The notes beneath the pieces are model-generated. The model worked only from the letters and a program-made list of their open reading frames with translations. It was not told where the DNA came from and made no database searches. A program made the position numbers and the translations under genes. A DNA stretch of 64,000 bases from Selenomonadaceae bacterium (GTDB lineage: Bacteria > Bacillota > Negativicutes > Selenomonadales > Selenomonadaceae), in the NCBI GenBank assembly GCA_017527075.1, contig JAFXQM010000002.1, positions 124,001 to 188,000 on the forward strand. Direction: 5' to 3'. The stretch's first letter is position 1. Every line of letters begins with the position of its first letter. Below, piece after piece: positions 18,225-27,136 of the stretch.

Positions 18225-21146
18225 TCATCGCGGATTGTATTTCATCAAAATATTTTTGCCGCTGTCATAAACGGGAATGTATTTGTCCGCGCCGCCCTTG
18301 ACGACGATTTCACCGTCGCCGACCGCAAAGGTAACGTCGCCCGATGAATCGACCGTCGGGGTGCTCACGTCGCCGCTGAGGACACGAATCTTATCCAAGC
18401 TTGCGTCGAAGTCTTCAATCACGTCGGTGCCTTCGCCGTCATGATAAACGAAAATATCTTTGCCCGCGCCGCCGAAGAGCGTATCATCTCCCGCGCCGCC
18501 CCAGAGACTGTCATTGCCCGCGCCGCCGTTGAGTGAATCGTTGCCTTTGCCGCCGACGAGAGTGTCCTTGCCCTTGCCGCCGCTGATTGTGTCCGCGCCC
18601 GCTTGCCCGTCGATATAATCGTCCTCATTCGTGCCAAAAATTTTATTCGCGTTTTTGTTCCCGAAAATTTCCAGCGAGTGCTGAACCGCAGACGCTTTAA
18701 TCGTGACGACCGTGTTTTTGTATTCGGAGAAATCGGCGATGTCAAAGCTGTCCTCGGCGTAAGTTTCCAGTAGAGTGATGCTCGTGCCTTTCGCGTTGAA
18801 TTTGACGGCGGCGGGCGTGTACTTGAAAACTTTTTCCTCGCCGTCCTCAATGTAAGTCACGGCTTTGTCAATCGCGCCCTTGAGTGTCACTTTGCCGTTG
18901 AAAATTACGTCGTCGCCGTTCACGGAAATTTCTGCCGCGCCCGAGAGCAGAGAAACTTTATCCGCCTCCTCGTAATCGTTGATTGTGTTCGCGACGGTCG
19001 ATTTGAGCGCGAAGACATCCGAGCCTTTGCCGCCCTTAACCAAAATATTTTTCCCGCGCGCAATGATTGTGTCGTCGGAGCTTGAACCCGTTATCGTCGC
19101 CTTCGAGTAATCGGAAGCAAAATCAAAAGTGTACGCGCCGCTGACGGTGACTTTGCTGGAGAGGGCGGAGGCGGGAAGCTTAATCGTCGAGCCGCTGACT
19201 TTCAAGCCGCTCTTGGTCGTCGCGCCTTTGACGCTTGCCAAAGTTTTCGTCGCCGCCGCGGAGTAAATAATTTCGTTGTCGACGAGCGAGTAACCTTCGG
19301 TGGTCGTCTGCTTGTAAGTCGCCGTCGATTTGCTGAAGCTCCAAGATTTTTTGGAGGAAGAACTTTCGACATCCGAGCCGAGCTTGAGGGCATATCCGTC
19401 GGAGATTGTCACGTCGTTGGTGCCCAGAGACGCCTCGCTGACCGTGACAGTCGTGCCGCTGAGTTTCAGCCCGTCCAAACTCGTCACGCCCTTAACCTTA
19501 ACCAAAGTCGTCACGGATTTTTTCGAGTACGTGATTGACTTTGCGTTGTCCGCCAGCGTGTAACCGGCTTTGGTCGTCTGCTTATAACTCGCGGTGGTTT
19601 TGCTCAGGCTCCAGGCTTTACTCGTCGAAGTTCTTGCAACATCGTCTGCGAGGGCGAGTGTGTATCCGTCGCCCGTGATTGAAACTTTGCCCGTGCCCAG
19701 AGACGCCTCCGAGATGACGACGACTTTTCCTTTGATTGAAAGACCGTCGGTACTCGTCACGCCTTTAACCGTGAGCGAGCCGTAAGTGGCGGTCGTCCCG
19801 TTGAGCGTCCAAGAGCTGCCCGCCTGCTCCTCAATGCCGCTGATATAAACTTCAGACAATTTCGCCGCGCCGAGCAGGAGGACGGAGCCTTCGCCGACGG
19901 AGATGAGGATATCGTCGCCGACGGTTTCTTTCGAGTAGGTGTCGGTGCCGTCCCCGATTCTTATCCGCGAGTACGCGTTGAAGCCGTCGATTGTGTCGTC
20001 GCCGTCGCCAGGCGCATACTTGAATAAAATTTCGTCGCCCGTGCTCGTGATTAAATCGTTGCCTGCGCCGCCCGCCAATGTGCAGTCGTCGCCCTTGCTG
20101 GTGATGAGGTCGTCGCCCGCGCCGCCTTCGATTGAAACTTCTTTGCCGTCACTCGTGATGAGGTCGTCGCCGTCGCCGCCGTCAATTGAAACATTTCCTG
20201 AGCCACTTTCTATCGTGTCGGAGCCGTCGCCGCCTGAGATTGTCACGTTCGACCCGTCTTCATCCCACCAGTCTCCGTCTTCATCATAATAGCCGCCGTT
20301 GCGAATGTAATCGGCACCCTCGCCGCCTTCGATTGACACGTTGTCATCGGTGTTTATGATTGCGTCGTTGCCTGCGCCGCCGTTGAGTGTGACACTCTCG
20401 CTGCCATAATAATTGTAAATTGAATCATTGCCCGCGCCGCCGTTGATTTTAACGTTGCGTTCACCCGCGTTGTTAATTGTATCATGACCTGCGCCACCGT
20501 TGACTGTCACCGAGTCGCCGTCGTTGTAAATGTAATCGTTGCCCGCGCCGCTGTTGATTGTAACTTTTTTGCTGTGATTATCGATTCGGTCGTTGCCCGC
20601 GCCGCCGTCGAGTGTAACTTTCGAGCCCGCGCCGCCGTTGCGAATATAATCGTTGTCGTCGCCGCCATCGACTGAAACACTCGCGCCGCCGTTTTGAATT
20701 GAATCGTTGCCTGCGCCGCCGAGAAGGGTTGAAGAATTTCCTTCGTTGTCAATCGTGTCTGCGCCGTCGCCGCCGAAGAGTGAAACCTGCGCGCCGTCGT
20801 TGTCGAAGTTGTCGTTGCCGAGCCCGCCGATTATCGTGACGCTTGAGGCAAGGTTATCGATTGTGTCATCGCCCCAGTCGCCGTCGAGCGTGGAGTTGAT
20901 GCCCGCGGCTTCGTTGCGGATGGAGTCGCCGCTGGTGCCGCCGTTGACGGAAACATTTTCGCCGCTGTTCTTTACGGTGTCCTTTGCGTCGCCGCCGAGG
21001 ATTGTCACGGAGTTGCCGGAGTTGTTGATTGTGTCCTTGCCGTCGAGCGCGTTGATTATCACGTTGTCGCCCGAATTTTTGATTGAGTCGGCCTCCAAGC
21101 TCCCCGTGATTTTTACGTTGGATTTGTCGTTGTCGTATGCAGACAT
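18225..21146 (-). CDS. RTX-type (hemolysin-type calcium-binding repeat) protein 1
   Basis: The 973-residue acidic protein has no N-terminal signal. Residues 1-390 are beta-roll repeats in an 18-residue period (two nonapeptides: GGxGxDxIxN then a VxIx strand). The middle holds about three copies of a roughly 115-residue repeat marked by KGVTSxDGL and WSxSKxTAxYKQTT. The C-terminal third has classical GGxGxDxL nonapeptides around GGKGNDSLNGGAGND and a 100-residue tail. This is the architecture of calcium-folded type I secreted proteins; no T1SS genes are here. The last 150 residues nearly match RTX protein 2. Expression may depend on the A14 promoter. Confidence 0.85.
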   Translation of the reverse strand: MSAYDNDKSNVKITGSLEADSIKNSGDNVIINALDGKDTINNSGNSVTILGGDAKDTVKNSGENVSVNGGTSGDSIRNEAAGINSTLDGDWGDDTIDNLASSVTIIGGLGNDNFDNDGAQVSLFGGDGADTIDNEGNSSTLLGGAGNDSIQNGGASVSVDGGDDNDYIRNGGAGSKVTLDGGAGNDRIDNHSKKVTINSGAGNDYIYNDGDSVTVNGGAGHDTINNAGERNVKINGGAGNDSIYNYYGSESVTLNGGAGNDAIINTDDNVSIEGGEGADYIRNGGYYDEDGDWWDEDGSNVTISGGDGSDTIESGSGNVSIDGGDGDDLITSDGKEVSIEGGAGDDLITSKGDDCTLAGGAGNDLITSTGDEILFKYAPGDGDDTIDGFNAYSRIRIGDGTDTYSKETVGDDILISVGEGSVLLLGAAKLSEVYISGIEEQAGSSWTLNGTTATYGSLTVKGVTSTDGLSIKGKVVVISEASLGTGKVSITGDGYTLALADDVARTSTSKAWSLSKTTASYKQTTKAGYTLADNAKSITYSKKSVTTLVKVKGVTSLDGLKLSGTTVTVSEASLGTNDVTISDGYALKLGSDVESSSSKKSWSFSKSTATYKQTTTEGYSLVDNEIIYSAAATKTLASVKGATTKSGLKVSGSTIKLPASALSSKVTVSGAYTFDFASDYSKATITGSSSDDTIIARGKNILVKGGKGSDVFALKSTVANTINDYEEADKVSLLSGAAEISVNGDDVIFNGKVTLKGAIDKAVTYIEDGEEKVFKYTPAAVKFNAKGTSITLLETYAEDSFDIADFSEYKNTVVTIKASAVQHSLEIFGNKNANKIFGTNEDDYIDGQAGADTISGGKGKDTLVGGKGNDSLNGGAGNDSLWGGAGDDTLFGGAGKDIFVYHDGEGTDVIEDFDASLDKIRVLSGDVSTPTVDSSGDVTFAVGDGEIVVKGGADKYIPVYDSGKNILMKYNPR

Positions 21147-21186
21147 ATCGTTCTGCCCCCTTCCAAAATTTTAAGTGCTTACAAGG

Positions 21187-21218
21187 ATTATAATAGTTGT
21201 TTTTTTTTTTTTTGTCAA
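21187..21218 (-). promoter_or_regulatory. RTX1 promoter with a 14-A tract in its spacer
   Basis: On the minus strand TTGACA (21218-21213) is followed by the A14 run (positions 21213-21200), then CAACTATTATAAT. The spacer is 20 bp to TATAAT (21192-21187) or 17 bp to the overlapping TATTAT (21195-21190). The start codon is about 40 bp downstream. Tract length directly sets the -35/-10 spacing. Confidence 0.7.
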
Positions 21219-21306
21219 TTCAGCCACGAGAAATTTTTTGCAAAAAAAATTTCCGCCGCTCAATCGAGTGACGGAAAATTTTTGTCCGCGAAAAATTTTT
21301 TGGAGC

Positions 21307-23394
21307 TCAACGCGGAGTGTACTTCATCAAAATATTTTTGCCGCTGTCGTAAACGGGAATGTATTTGTTCGCGCCGCCCTTGACGATAATTTCTCCGTCG
21401 CCGACCGCGAATGTCACGTCGCCCGATGAATCGACCGTCGGGGTGCCCACGTCGCCGCTGAGGACACGAATCTTGTCCAGCGACGCGTCGAAGTCCTCAA
21501 TCACGTCCGAGCCGTCGCCGTCCTTGTAAACGAAAATATCTTTGCCCGCGCCGCCGAAGAGAGTATCGGAGCCCGCGCCGCCCCAGAGGCTGTCGTTGCC
21601 GCTGCCGCCGCTCAAGCTGTCCGAGCCCGTACCGCCAACCAAAGTATCGTCGCCCTTGCCGCCGCTGATTGTGTCCGAGCCCGCCTTGCCGTCGATATAA
21701 TCGTCCTCGTTCGTGCCGAAAATTTTGTTCGCGTTTTTATTTCCGACGAGCTCCAGCGAGTGCTGAACCGCCGACGCCTTAATCGTGACGATTTTGTTTT
21801 TGTAGTAATCGTAATCGTTGATGTTGAAGCTGTCGTCTTCGTACTCGGCAGTGAGCGTGACGGCCGTGCCCTTCTCGTTGAATTCGACGCCGCCCGTGCT
21901 CTTCGGGTAAACGTACTCGACGCCGTCCTCGTAATAGGTGACGGTCTTGCCGTTGCCGTTCAGGATTGTAATCGTGCCCTGCTTCTTGCCCGTGCCGATT
22001 GTGAAGATGATGTCGTTGCCTTCGGTCGTGACTTCGGCTGTGCCCGACGTCAGAGAGATTCTGTCCTCCGCCGCGTAACTTTGAATCGTGTCGTTGCCGT
22101 CGCCGAGCGCGTAAACGAAAATGTCAGCACCGTCTCCTCCGTTGAGTGAGTCGTTGCCCGCGCCGCCAATCAAAGTGTCCTTGCCGTCCCCGCCGCTGAG
22201 ATAATCATCGCCTGCGCCTCCGAGGAGGATGTCATTGCCCGTGCCGCCAATCAAAGTGTCCTTGCCGGCGTTCCCGACGAGTGAATCGTTTCCGCCGCCG
22301 CCTTTAATCGAATCGTTCTTTGAGCCGCCGCTTATCGTGTTGTCCAGGGCGTTGCCGGCGATTTTGATATTCTTCGTGCGCGCGGAGGCGTCGACGAATT
22401 CAACGTCCGAATCAATCGTCACGGTCGCCTTGCTTTTGTTGTCGAGGGTCAGGGAGCTCGCGCCGCTGATGAGCGTCTCCAATTCTTTGCCCTTGGAATT
22501 TATAATCGTGAGCGTCATGTCGGCGGCGTCTTTGACGGTGAGAATATTTTTGCCGACGGTGAAGACCACGTTGGTGCCGTCGAGCGTGACATCGGAAATC
22601 GTTCCGCCGATAGAAATTTTGTCGCCCTCCGCGTAATCTTTGATGAAGTCGCTGCCCGCCGTGAAGATGAAGACGTCATTGCCCGCGCCGCCCAAGATTG
22701 AGTTTGCTTTGTCGTTGCCGAGGATTTTTATTCCGCTCTTGAGCGAGGAGGCTTTTACGGTTTTGACTGAGCTTTCGAAGTTCGACAAGTCAATCGCGCT
22801 CTCCGTGAAGTCCGTCGTCAAAGTCAAAATGGTTTTCTTTGCGTTGTAGGAAATTCCGTCGGGCATGCCGTCCGAATATTTTGCGGCGAGGTAGCGCATT
22901 TTGGTGTAGCCCGTGTAAGTGTAATTGCCGTACCAATAGCGGGAGTACTCAACGTTGCTGCTGTCGTAACCACTGGTTATCGCGATAAGTCCGCAGACGA
23001 CATCATTGGGCAATTTTTCAACGTAAGGAATGTTCGCCTTCAGAGTTATTTCCGTCAGGGCTTGAAGAATGAGCACATCGAGCTTGTCGTAGATGAGGCG
23101 AGCATAATTACTCATTTTGGAGTTTGAGATATCCTTGATGTCGGGGAGTGTGCCGTTAAGGTCGTTTTTGGTCAAGTTGTAAAGAAGGTTGGCGTTAATT
23201 TTAAGAGTAACGTTTGAGGCAAGCCCCATGTCATAATCGAAGTCCAAGTCCAAAGCATAATAGGAGTTGAGGTTTGAAGTAAATTCCACGTCAATTTCGT
23301 TGATGTTGGCTCTGCCGTCGGTGAAGTTCAAGCCGAGCGATTCGTTGATGAGGTCGAGGGCTTCGGGTATCCACCAGTTGTACAGCGCGCGCAC
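21307..23394 (-). CDS. RTX-type repeat protein 2, downstream part of a frameshifted gene
   Basis: This 695-residue frame continues the gene that starts at 23837. Just upstream in this frame, but lacking a start, the codons read ATYLAKQKLAVRALYNWW, which joins naturally to the DYDGG of the upstream frame if one G is added. It carries an unassigned N-terminal domain (about 1-190), calcium-binding nonapeptide blocks (GGNGNDSL style) and a C-terminal tail almost identical to RTX protein 1, with similar DNA in this segment. As it stands it has no good start or Shine-Dalgarno site, so it is probably expressed only after frame restoration. Confidence 0.7.
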   Translation of the reverse strand: MRALYNWWIPEALDLINESLGLNFTDGRANINEIDVEFTSNLNSYYALDLDFDYDMGLASNVTLKINANLLYNLTKNDLNGTLPDIKDISNSKMSNYARLIYDKLDVLILQALTEITLKANIPYVEKLPNDVVCGLIAITSGYDSSNVEYSRYWYGNYTYTGYTKMRYLAAKYSDGMPDGISYNAKKTILTLTTDFTESAIDLSNFESSVKTVKASSLKSGIKILGNDKANSILGGAGNDVFIFTAGSDFIKDYAEGDKISIGGTISDVTLDGTNVVFTVGKNILTVKDAADMTLTIINSKGKELETLISGASSLTLDNKSKATVTIDSDVEFVDASARTKNIKIAGNALDNTISGGSKNDSIKGGGGNDSLVGNAGKDTLIGGTGNDILLGGAGDDYLSGGDGKDTLIGGAGNDSLNGGDGADIFVYALGDGNDTIQSYAAEDRISLTSGTAEVTTEGNDIIFTIGTGKKQGTITILNGNGKTVTYYEDGVEYVYPKSTGGVEFNEKGTAVTLTAEYEDDSFNINDYDYYKNKIVTIKASAVQHSLELVGNKNANKIFGTNEDDYIDGKAGSDTISGGKGDDTLVGGTGSDSLSGGSGNDSLWGGAGSDTLFGGAGKDIFVYKDGDGSDVIEDFDASLDKIRVLSGDVGTPTVDSSGDVTFAVGDGEIIVKGGANKYIPVYDSGKNILMKYTPR

Positions 23395-23837
23395 GGCGAG
23401 TTTTTGTTTGGCGAGATAAGTCGCCCCCCGTCGTAATCGAAGTTTTCCAAGTCGTCCGAATCAATTTCGTCGCCGTTGTCGTAGGTGATATTGACGGTGA
23501 GTCCGTTTTTCGTGAAGGAATTGTATTCGGCTTTAGTGAGACTGACGGCTTTTGCGGCTTCGGAGATGATTGATTCGGCGGTCTTGGTCGTGGAGCCGCC
23601 CGCGTCCGAGCCGGTTATCGCGCCCGTGTCTTTGTTGTTGACGCGAATGCCGCAGTATTGCTCCAAAAAATCCTGCGTACTCAAGCCCGATTGCGCCGAG
23701 TGGAACTTTTCTTTGAACGTGTCATAACTGACCGCGCCCACCGCCTTGAAGGCAGCGTTGGCGGCAGCTTCGCCGGTGCTCGTCGTGTCGATGAGTGCCT
23801 GAACAAATTTTTTTATAACTCCAACGGGTGTCGACAT
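23328..23837 (-). CDS. RTX-type repeat protein 2, upstream part (frameshifted)
   Basis: The start at 23837 has a clean AAAGGAG site and a good promoter. The 169-residue frame begins MSTPVGVIKKFVQALIDTT and runs sensibly to ENFDYDGG. It then crosses a G6 run (23414-23419) into a frame of low-complexity coding that stops at 23328. One extra G would fuse it to the 21307-23394 frame, giving a protein of about 840 residues. Sequencing error, mutation and slipped-strand phase variation are all possible. The N-terminal domain resembles no family I can name. Confidence 0.7.
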   Translation of the reverse strand: MSTPVGVIKKFVQALIDTTSTGEAAANAAFKAVGAVSYDTFKEKFHSAQSGLSTQDFLEQYCGIRVNNKDTGAITGSDAGGSTTKTAESIISEAAKAVSLTKAEYNSFTKNGLTVNITYDNGDEIDSDDLENFDYDGGRLISPNKNSPCARCTTGGYPKPSTSSTNRSA

Positions 23838-23879
23838 AAAATCATCTCCTTTGTCGAAAAAATTTTTTAACGCGCTTGC

Positions 23880-23909
23880 AGTATAAATTGCGCCGAAACT
23901 CTTTGTCAA
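23880..23909 (-). promoter_or_regulatory. Predicted promoter of RTX gene 2
   Basis: Minus strand TTGACA (23909-23904) and TATACT (23885-23880), spacer 18 bp, 43 bp before the start codon. Confidence 0.6.
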
Positions 23910-23947
23910 TTCCAGCGCGGAGAAAAATTTTCGCGCTGATGTTTTCG

Positions 23948-23975
23948 TTGACGATGAAAAAATTTTTGATACAAT
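23948..23975 (+). promoter_or_regulatory. Predicted flagellin promoter
   Basis: TTGACG (23948-23953) and TACAAT (23970-23975), spacer 16 bp, a vegetative-type promoter. I see no clear sigma-28 box (TAAA...GCCGATAA), which is unusual for a flagellin gene. Confidence 0.5.
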
Positions 23976-24015
23976 GACTGCAGATGAACGGAAAATTTTT
24001 CAAGGAGGAAGTAAA

Positions 24016-25335
24016 ATGTCAATGACGATTAAGACGAACATGGACGCGGTTCGCTCGTTCAACATGATGGACGCCAATCGCACGCGGGCTTACAAACACT
24101 TGGAAAAAGTGTCGACGGGCATGAAGGTTCGCAACGCTCAGGACGACGCGTCGGCTTACGCAATCTCGGAGAAAATGCGCGTGAGGATTCGGGCACTCGA
24201 ACAGGCGCACTCGAACACGAAGAACGGCTCGAACATGATTAAAACCGCCGAAGGTGCCGTGTCGTGTATCCTCGACTCTCTGCGCACTCTCAAAGAGAAG
24301 GCAATCAACGCCGCCAACGATTCGAATTCCGACGAAGACCGCCGCATGATTCAAAAGGAATTCGACCAGCTCATCGACCAAATCGACGAGGACGCACTGA
24401 TTCAATTCAACGGCATGCACCTCATCGACGACACGAGGAACAACGCGCTTTACAAAACTTACGACCTGCTGAGCAATCACAAGCTCGCCAAGGACACCGA
24501 CTTGGCCACAAAATTTTCCGACATGAAAACTCGTTCGGGTGAGAGCCTCGGCATTAAGGACACGGACACAATCTCTTGGTCATACGTCAGCGACGGCGAA
24601 ACTTTTCACGGGGAAGTTAAAGGCTCCGACGACTTTAATGAGCTCGCCAACGACATGTTGAATCGCGCGTCCTTGAGTCCGCTACTCATCGCCAAGACCG
24701 GCGACGGAAATATTTCTTACGGCTTGCCAAACAAATACGGCAGAGAAATTTTCGGGACGGCGGGGTTGGCGGTCAGTTCAAAGGCTGAAGAAGTTCACGA
24801 CCAAATCGCGGGCTTCACTCTGCAAGTAAAAAATTCCGACGGCACAGTCAACAAATTTGCAAACGCGCAGTTGCAGTTCAAGGAATGGAATCGTAACGAA
24901 ACGGCGACGGGCGACAGAGCACTTTCCTTCCACGTGGGCGCGGACGCGAACGTTGCGACGAAATTTGCGCTGACCGACATGCGCGCCAAGGCTTTGGGCT
25001 TGAAGGGCGACGACGACAACATCATCAGCATTTCGACGAAGGAAGACGCAAACGCCGCGATAAACGCGCTCGACCTGGCGATTGAAAAAGTTCTCGACCA
25101 GCAGACGACAATCGGCGCGGCACTCACTCGGCTCGAACGAACTGCCACGAACTTGACGACGACGGTGACCGACGACCAATCCTCCGAATCGGTGATTCGC
25201 GACGCGGACATGGCAAAAGAGATGGCGGGTTACGCGAAATACAATCTGCTTTCGCAAACGTCGCAGGCAATGTTGGCGCAGGCGAATCAAAATCCCATGG
25301 ACGTTTTGTATCTGCTCGGTCTCGGCGAGGAATGA
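24016..25335 (+). CDS. Flagellin
   Basis: The filament subunit begins MSMTIKTNMDAVRSFNMMDA at the ATG at 24016, behind AAGGAGGAAG. Residues 1-160 form the conserved D0/D1 helices (RNAQDDASAYAISEKMRVRIRAL) and the last 90 residues the C-terminal D1/D0 helices ending ANQNPMDVLYLLGLGEE. The central 170 residues are variable surface sequence. The 439-residue length is typical. The terminal GLGEE extension is a little unusual. A GT41-like glycosyltransferase at 59.4 kb could act on it, but that is only inference. It is followed by an intergenic module. Confidence 0.93.
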   Translation: MSMTIKTNMDAVRSFNMMDANRTRAYKHLEKVSTGMKVRNAQDDASAYAISEKMRVRIRALEQAHSNTKNGSNMIKTAEGAVSCILDSLRTLKEKAINAANDSNSDEDRRMIQKEFDQLIDQIDEDALIQFNGMHLIDDTRNNALYKTYDLLSNHKLAKDTDLATKFSDMKTRSGESLGIKDTDTISWSYVSDGETFHGEVKGSDDFNELANDMLNRASLSPLLIAKTGDGNISYGLPNKYGREIFGTAGLAVSSKAEEVHDQIAGFTLQVKNSDGTVNKFANAQLQFKEWNRNETATGDRALSFHVGADANVATKFALTDMRAKALGLKGDDDNIISISTKEDANAAINALDLAIEKVLDQQTTIGAALTRLERTATNLTTTVTDDQSSESVIRDADMAKEMAGYAKYNLLSQTSQAMLAQANQNPMDVLYLLGLGEE

Positions 25336-25612
25336 TTTTTCCCCTCTTTCTCAAGAGTGGAAATGCAGAACTCGACCTCATTGCTGCGGCTCTTCGTGCT
25401 CGTCGGGCAGAAGAAAAATTTTTATCTCTTGAATCTTCTTTTCTTTTGCTCACCCAAAAGAAAAGAAGCAAAAGAAAAGGGAGCCTCGCGGGGGCGGCTC
25501 CTCATAAACGGTTTGGAGGTTGAGGTTACCCGCAGCTCAGAGTGCGCTGGACGCCGCTGTCCTGCGGCGTGTGCAGCGCGGCCGTCCATCCGGGACGGCC
25601 TCAACTTCCTCG
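25336..25612 (+). repeat. Intergenic structured module, copy 1
   Basis: The order is: CTCTTTCTCAAGAGTGG hairpin; TGCAGAAC; CTTTTCTTTTGCTCACCC and its complement (a long C/T-rich hairpin); AGCCTCGCGGGGGCGGCT; GGTTTGGAGGTTGAGGTTACCCGC; and the hairpin GGCCGTCC-ATCCG-GGACGGCC. It follows the flagellin gene on the same strand. No gene is seen in 25336-25636. Confidence 0.85.
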
Positions 25613-25636
25613 AATTCCAATGGAGAATGATTTAGT

Positions 25637-26854
25637 TTGAATATCTTTTTGCTGTTGGCAATCGCGCTGACGATAATCATCGTGCTGCTGCGATTCAAAA
25701 TCCAAATCGGCTTGTGCATGTTGGCGAGCGGAATTTTTATCTGGGCTCTGCGTTCGGCGAGCCCCATTTCTTTGCTGCAAGCTTTTTACGAAACGTTCAC
25801 CCTGCCGCGCACTTACGACATAATCTTCGCGCTGTACTTCGTGATGTGCCTGGAGATTGAGTTGCGCTTGAGCGGTTCGCTGACGGACATGGTCAAAGCT
25901 CTGCGGCGAATGGTTTCCGACGTAAAAATTTTACTGGCGGCGATGCCCGCGTTCCTCGGGCTGCTGCCGAGCGTGGGCGGCGCAAGATTTTCCGCGCCGA
26001 TTGTCGAGGAGCTCAGCGCGAACTTAAAACTTTCGCCCGAACACAAAGCCGCGATAAATTTCTGGTTCCGTCATCTGTTCGAATTTTCCAGCCCGATTAT
26101 CCCCGGCATGATAATGGCGTGTTCAATCGCGGGCGTGACGTTCGGAGAATTCATCAGCCATTTGTGTTGGGTAACGGTCTTGGCAATCGCGGTCGGCTGG
26201 CTGATTTTGATTCGCCCGATAAAAATTCCCGCGCAGAAAAAATTTTCGGAGACGGCGGCGGAGATTCGTCACGAGCGCAACGGCTTGCTCTTGGCGTTGA
26301 CACCTGTGGCGGCGGTTTTTATGGTCGTGGTCTTCGGCGGGCTCAATGCCTCGACGGCGACGGGCGCGGTGGTGGCGGCGTGGGTTTTCGTATTGGCGGC
26401 GGTCGGGCGTCGCGTCGGCGTGAAAGAAATTTTCCTCGGCGCGCTCGATTTAAAAATGACGCTCAACATCTGCTGCATTCTTTACTTCATCCAAATCCTC
26501 AGCGTGACGGAAGTGCTCGGAGAAATCGTCGCGGCGTTCCAAGCGTCGCCGTTGCCTGTGCCCGTGATAATCGCGTGCGTGTCGCTGATAATCGGAATCC
26601 TCACGGGCATGAGCCAAGGGCACGTGGCGATTGTCATGCCGATAGTTGCGGCCATGGGCACGGGCGATTTGAACTTGGCGGGCGTGGCGATGGCGTTCGG
26701 CGTGGCGGGGCAAATGCTCACTCCCACTCACGTCTGCTTAATCGTGACGATTGATTATTTCAAGGCGGACTTGTTCGGCACGTTGAAGCCCGTGTTGCTC
26801 GCCGAAATATTTTTGCTGACGATTTTCAGCGCGTACACTTTTTTGACTTGGTGA
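25637..26854 (+). CDS. DUF401 family integral membrane protein
   Basis: The 405-residue hydrophobic protein has about ten to twelve membrane segments and resembles DUF401 permease-like proteins, which belong to the ion-transporter-like superfamily. Conserved-looking segments are LPSVGGARFSAPIVEEL, FWFRHLFEFSSPIIPG and GMSQGHVAIVMPIVAAMG; GGARFSAP and the PTHVC loop may line a substrate path. The start is TTG at 25637 with GGAGAATG upstream. The substrate is unknown. It is followed 12 bases later by the small antitoxin-like gene. Confidence 0.82.
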   Translation: MNIFLLLAIALTIIIVLLRFKIQIGLCMLASGIFIWALRSASPISLLQAFYETFTLPRTYDIIFALYFVMCLEIELRLSGSLTDMVKALRRMVSDVKILLAAMPAFLGLLPSVGGARFSAPIVEELSANLKLSPEHKAAINFWFRHLFEFSSPIIPGMIMACSIAGVTFGEFISHLCWVTVLAIAVGWLILIRPIKIPAQKKFSETAAEIRHERNGLLLALTPVAAVFMVVVFGGLNASTATGAVVAAWVFVLAAVGRRVGVKEIFLGALDLKMTLNICCILYFIQILSVTEVLGEIVAAFQASPLPVPVIIACVSLIIGILTGMSQGHVAIVMPIVAAMGTGDLNLAGVAMAFGVAGQMLTPTHVCLIVTIDYFKADLFGTLKPVLLAEIFLLTIFSAYTFLTW

Positions 26855-26866
26855 GGAGGAATTTTT

Positions 26867-27136
26867 ATGTCACCGTTGAGACAGGAAGCGATTCAACTTT
26901 TGGAGAGAGTGCCTGAGGAAAAACTCGTCGTGCTGATTAAAATTATGCAAACGCAATTCGGGCTCCTCACGCCGGAAGAAGACCTCGCTCGCAAACAAAA
27001 AGCATTCGAAGAGTTGCAGAGAATCATCCGCAGCAAAAAAATTAATCTGCCGGCCGATTTTGATTGCAAAAAGGAATTGGCTCGGTATCGGGAAGAGAGG
27101 TTCGGAAATGCGGGCGGTCATCCTTTCGTTCGTTAA
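26867..27136 (+). CDS. Small antitoxin-like protein (orphan)
   Basis: The 89-residue protein opens SPLRQEAIQLLERVPEEKLVVLIKIMQ, the short helical pattern seen in DUF2281-like antitoxins and related addiction-module proteins. GAGGAGG precedes the ATG. The last residues (about GGHPFVR) are encoded by the beginning of a repeat module. An overlapping ATG at 27109 starts MRAVI in the +1 frame, as PIN-type toxins often do, but that frame runs straight into the repeat. No toxin is therefore present. The family assignment is tentative. Confidence 0.55.
   Translation: MSPLRQEAIQLLERVPEEKLVVLIKIMQTQFGLLTPEEDLARKQKAFEELQRIIRSKKINLPADFDCKKELARYREERFGNAGGHPFVR

Noticed and set aside
25434..25500. Rho-independent terminator in the module hairpin CTTTTCTTTTGC...GCAAAAGAAAAG
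   Set aside because: The hairpin is long but is followed by AAGGGAGCC rather than a T tract, so I describe it as part of the module rather than a terminator.
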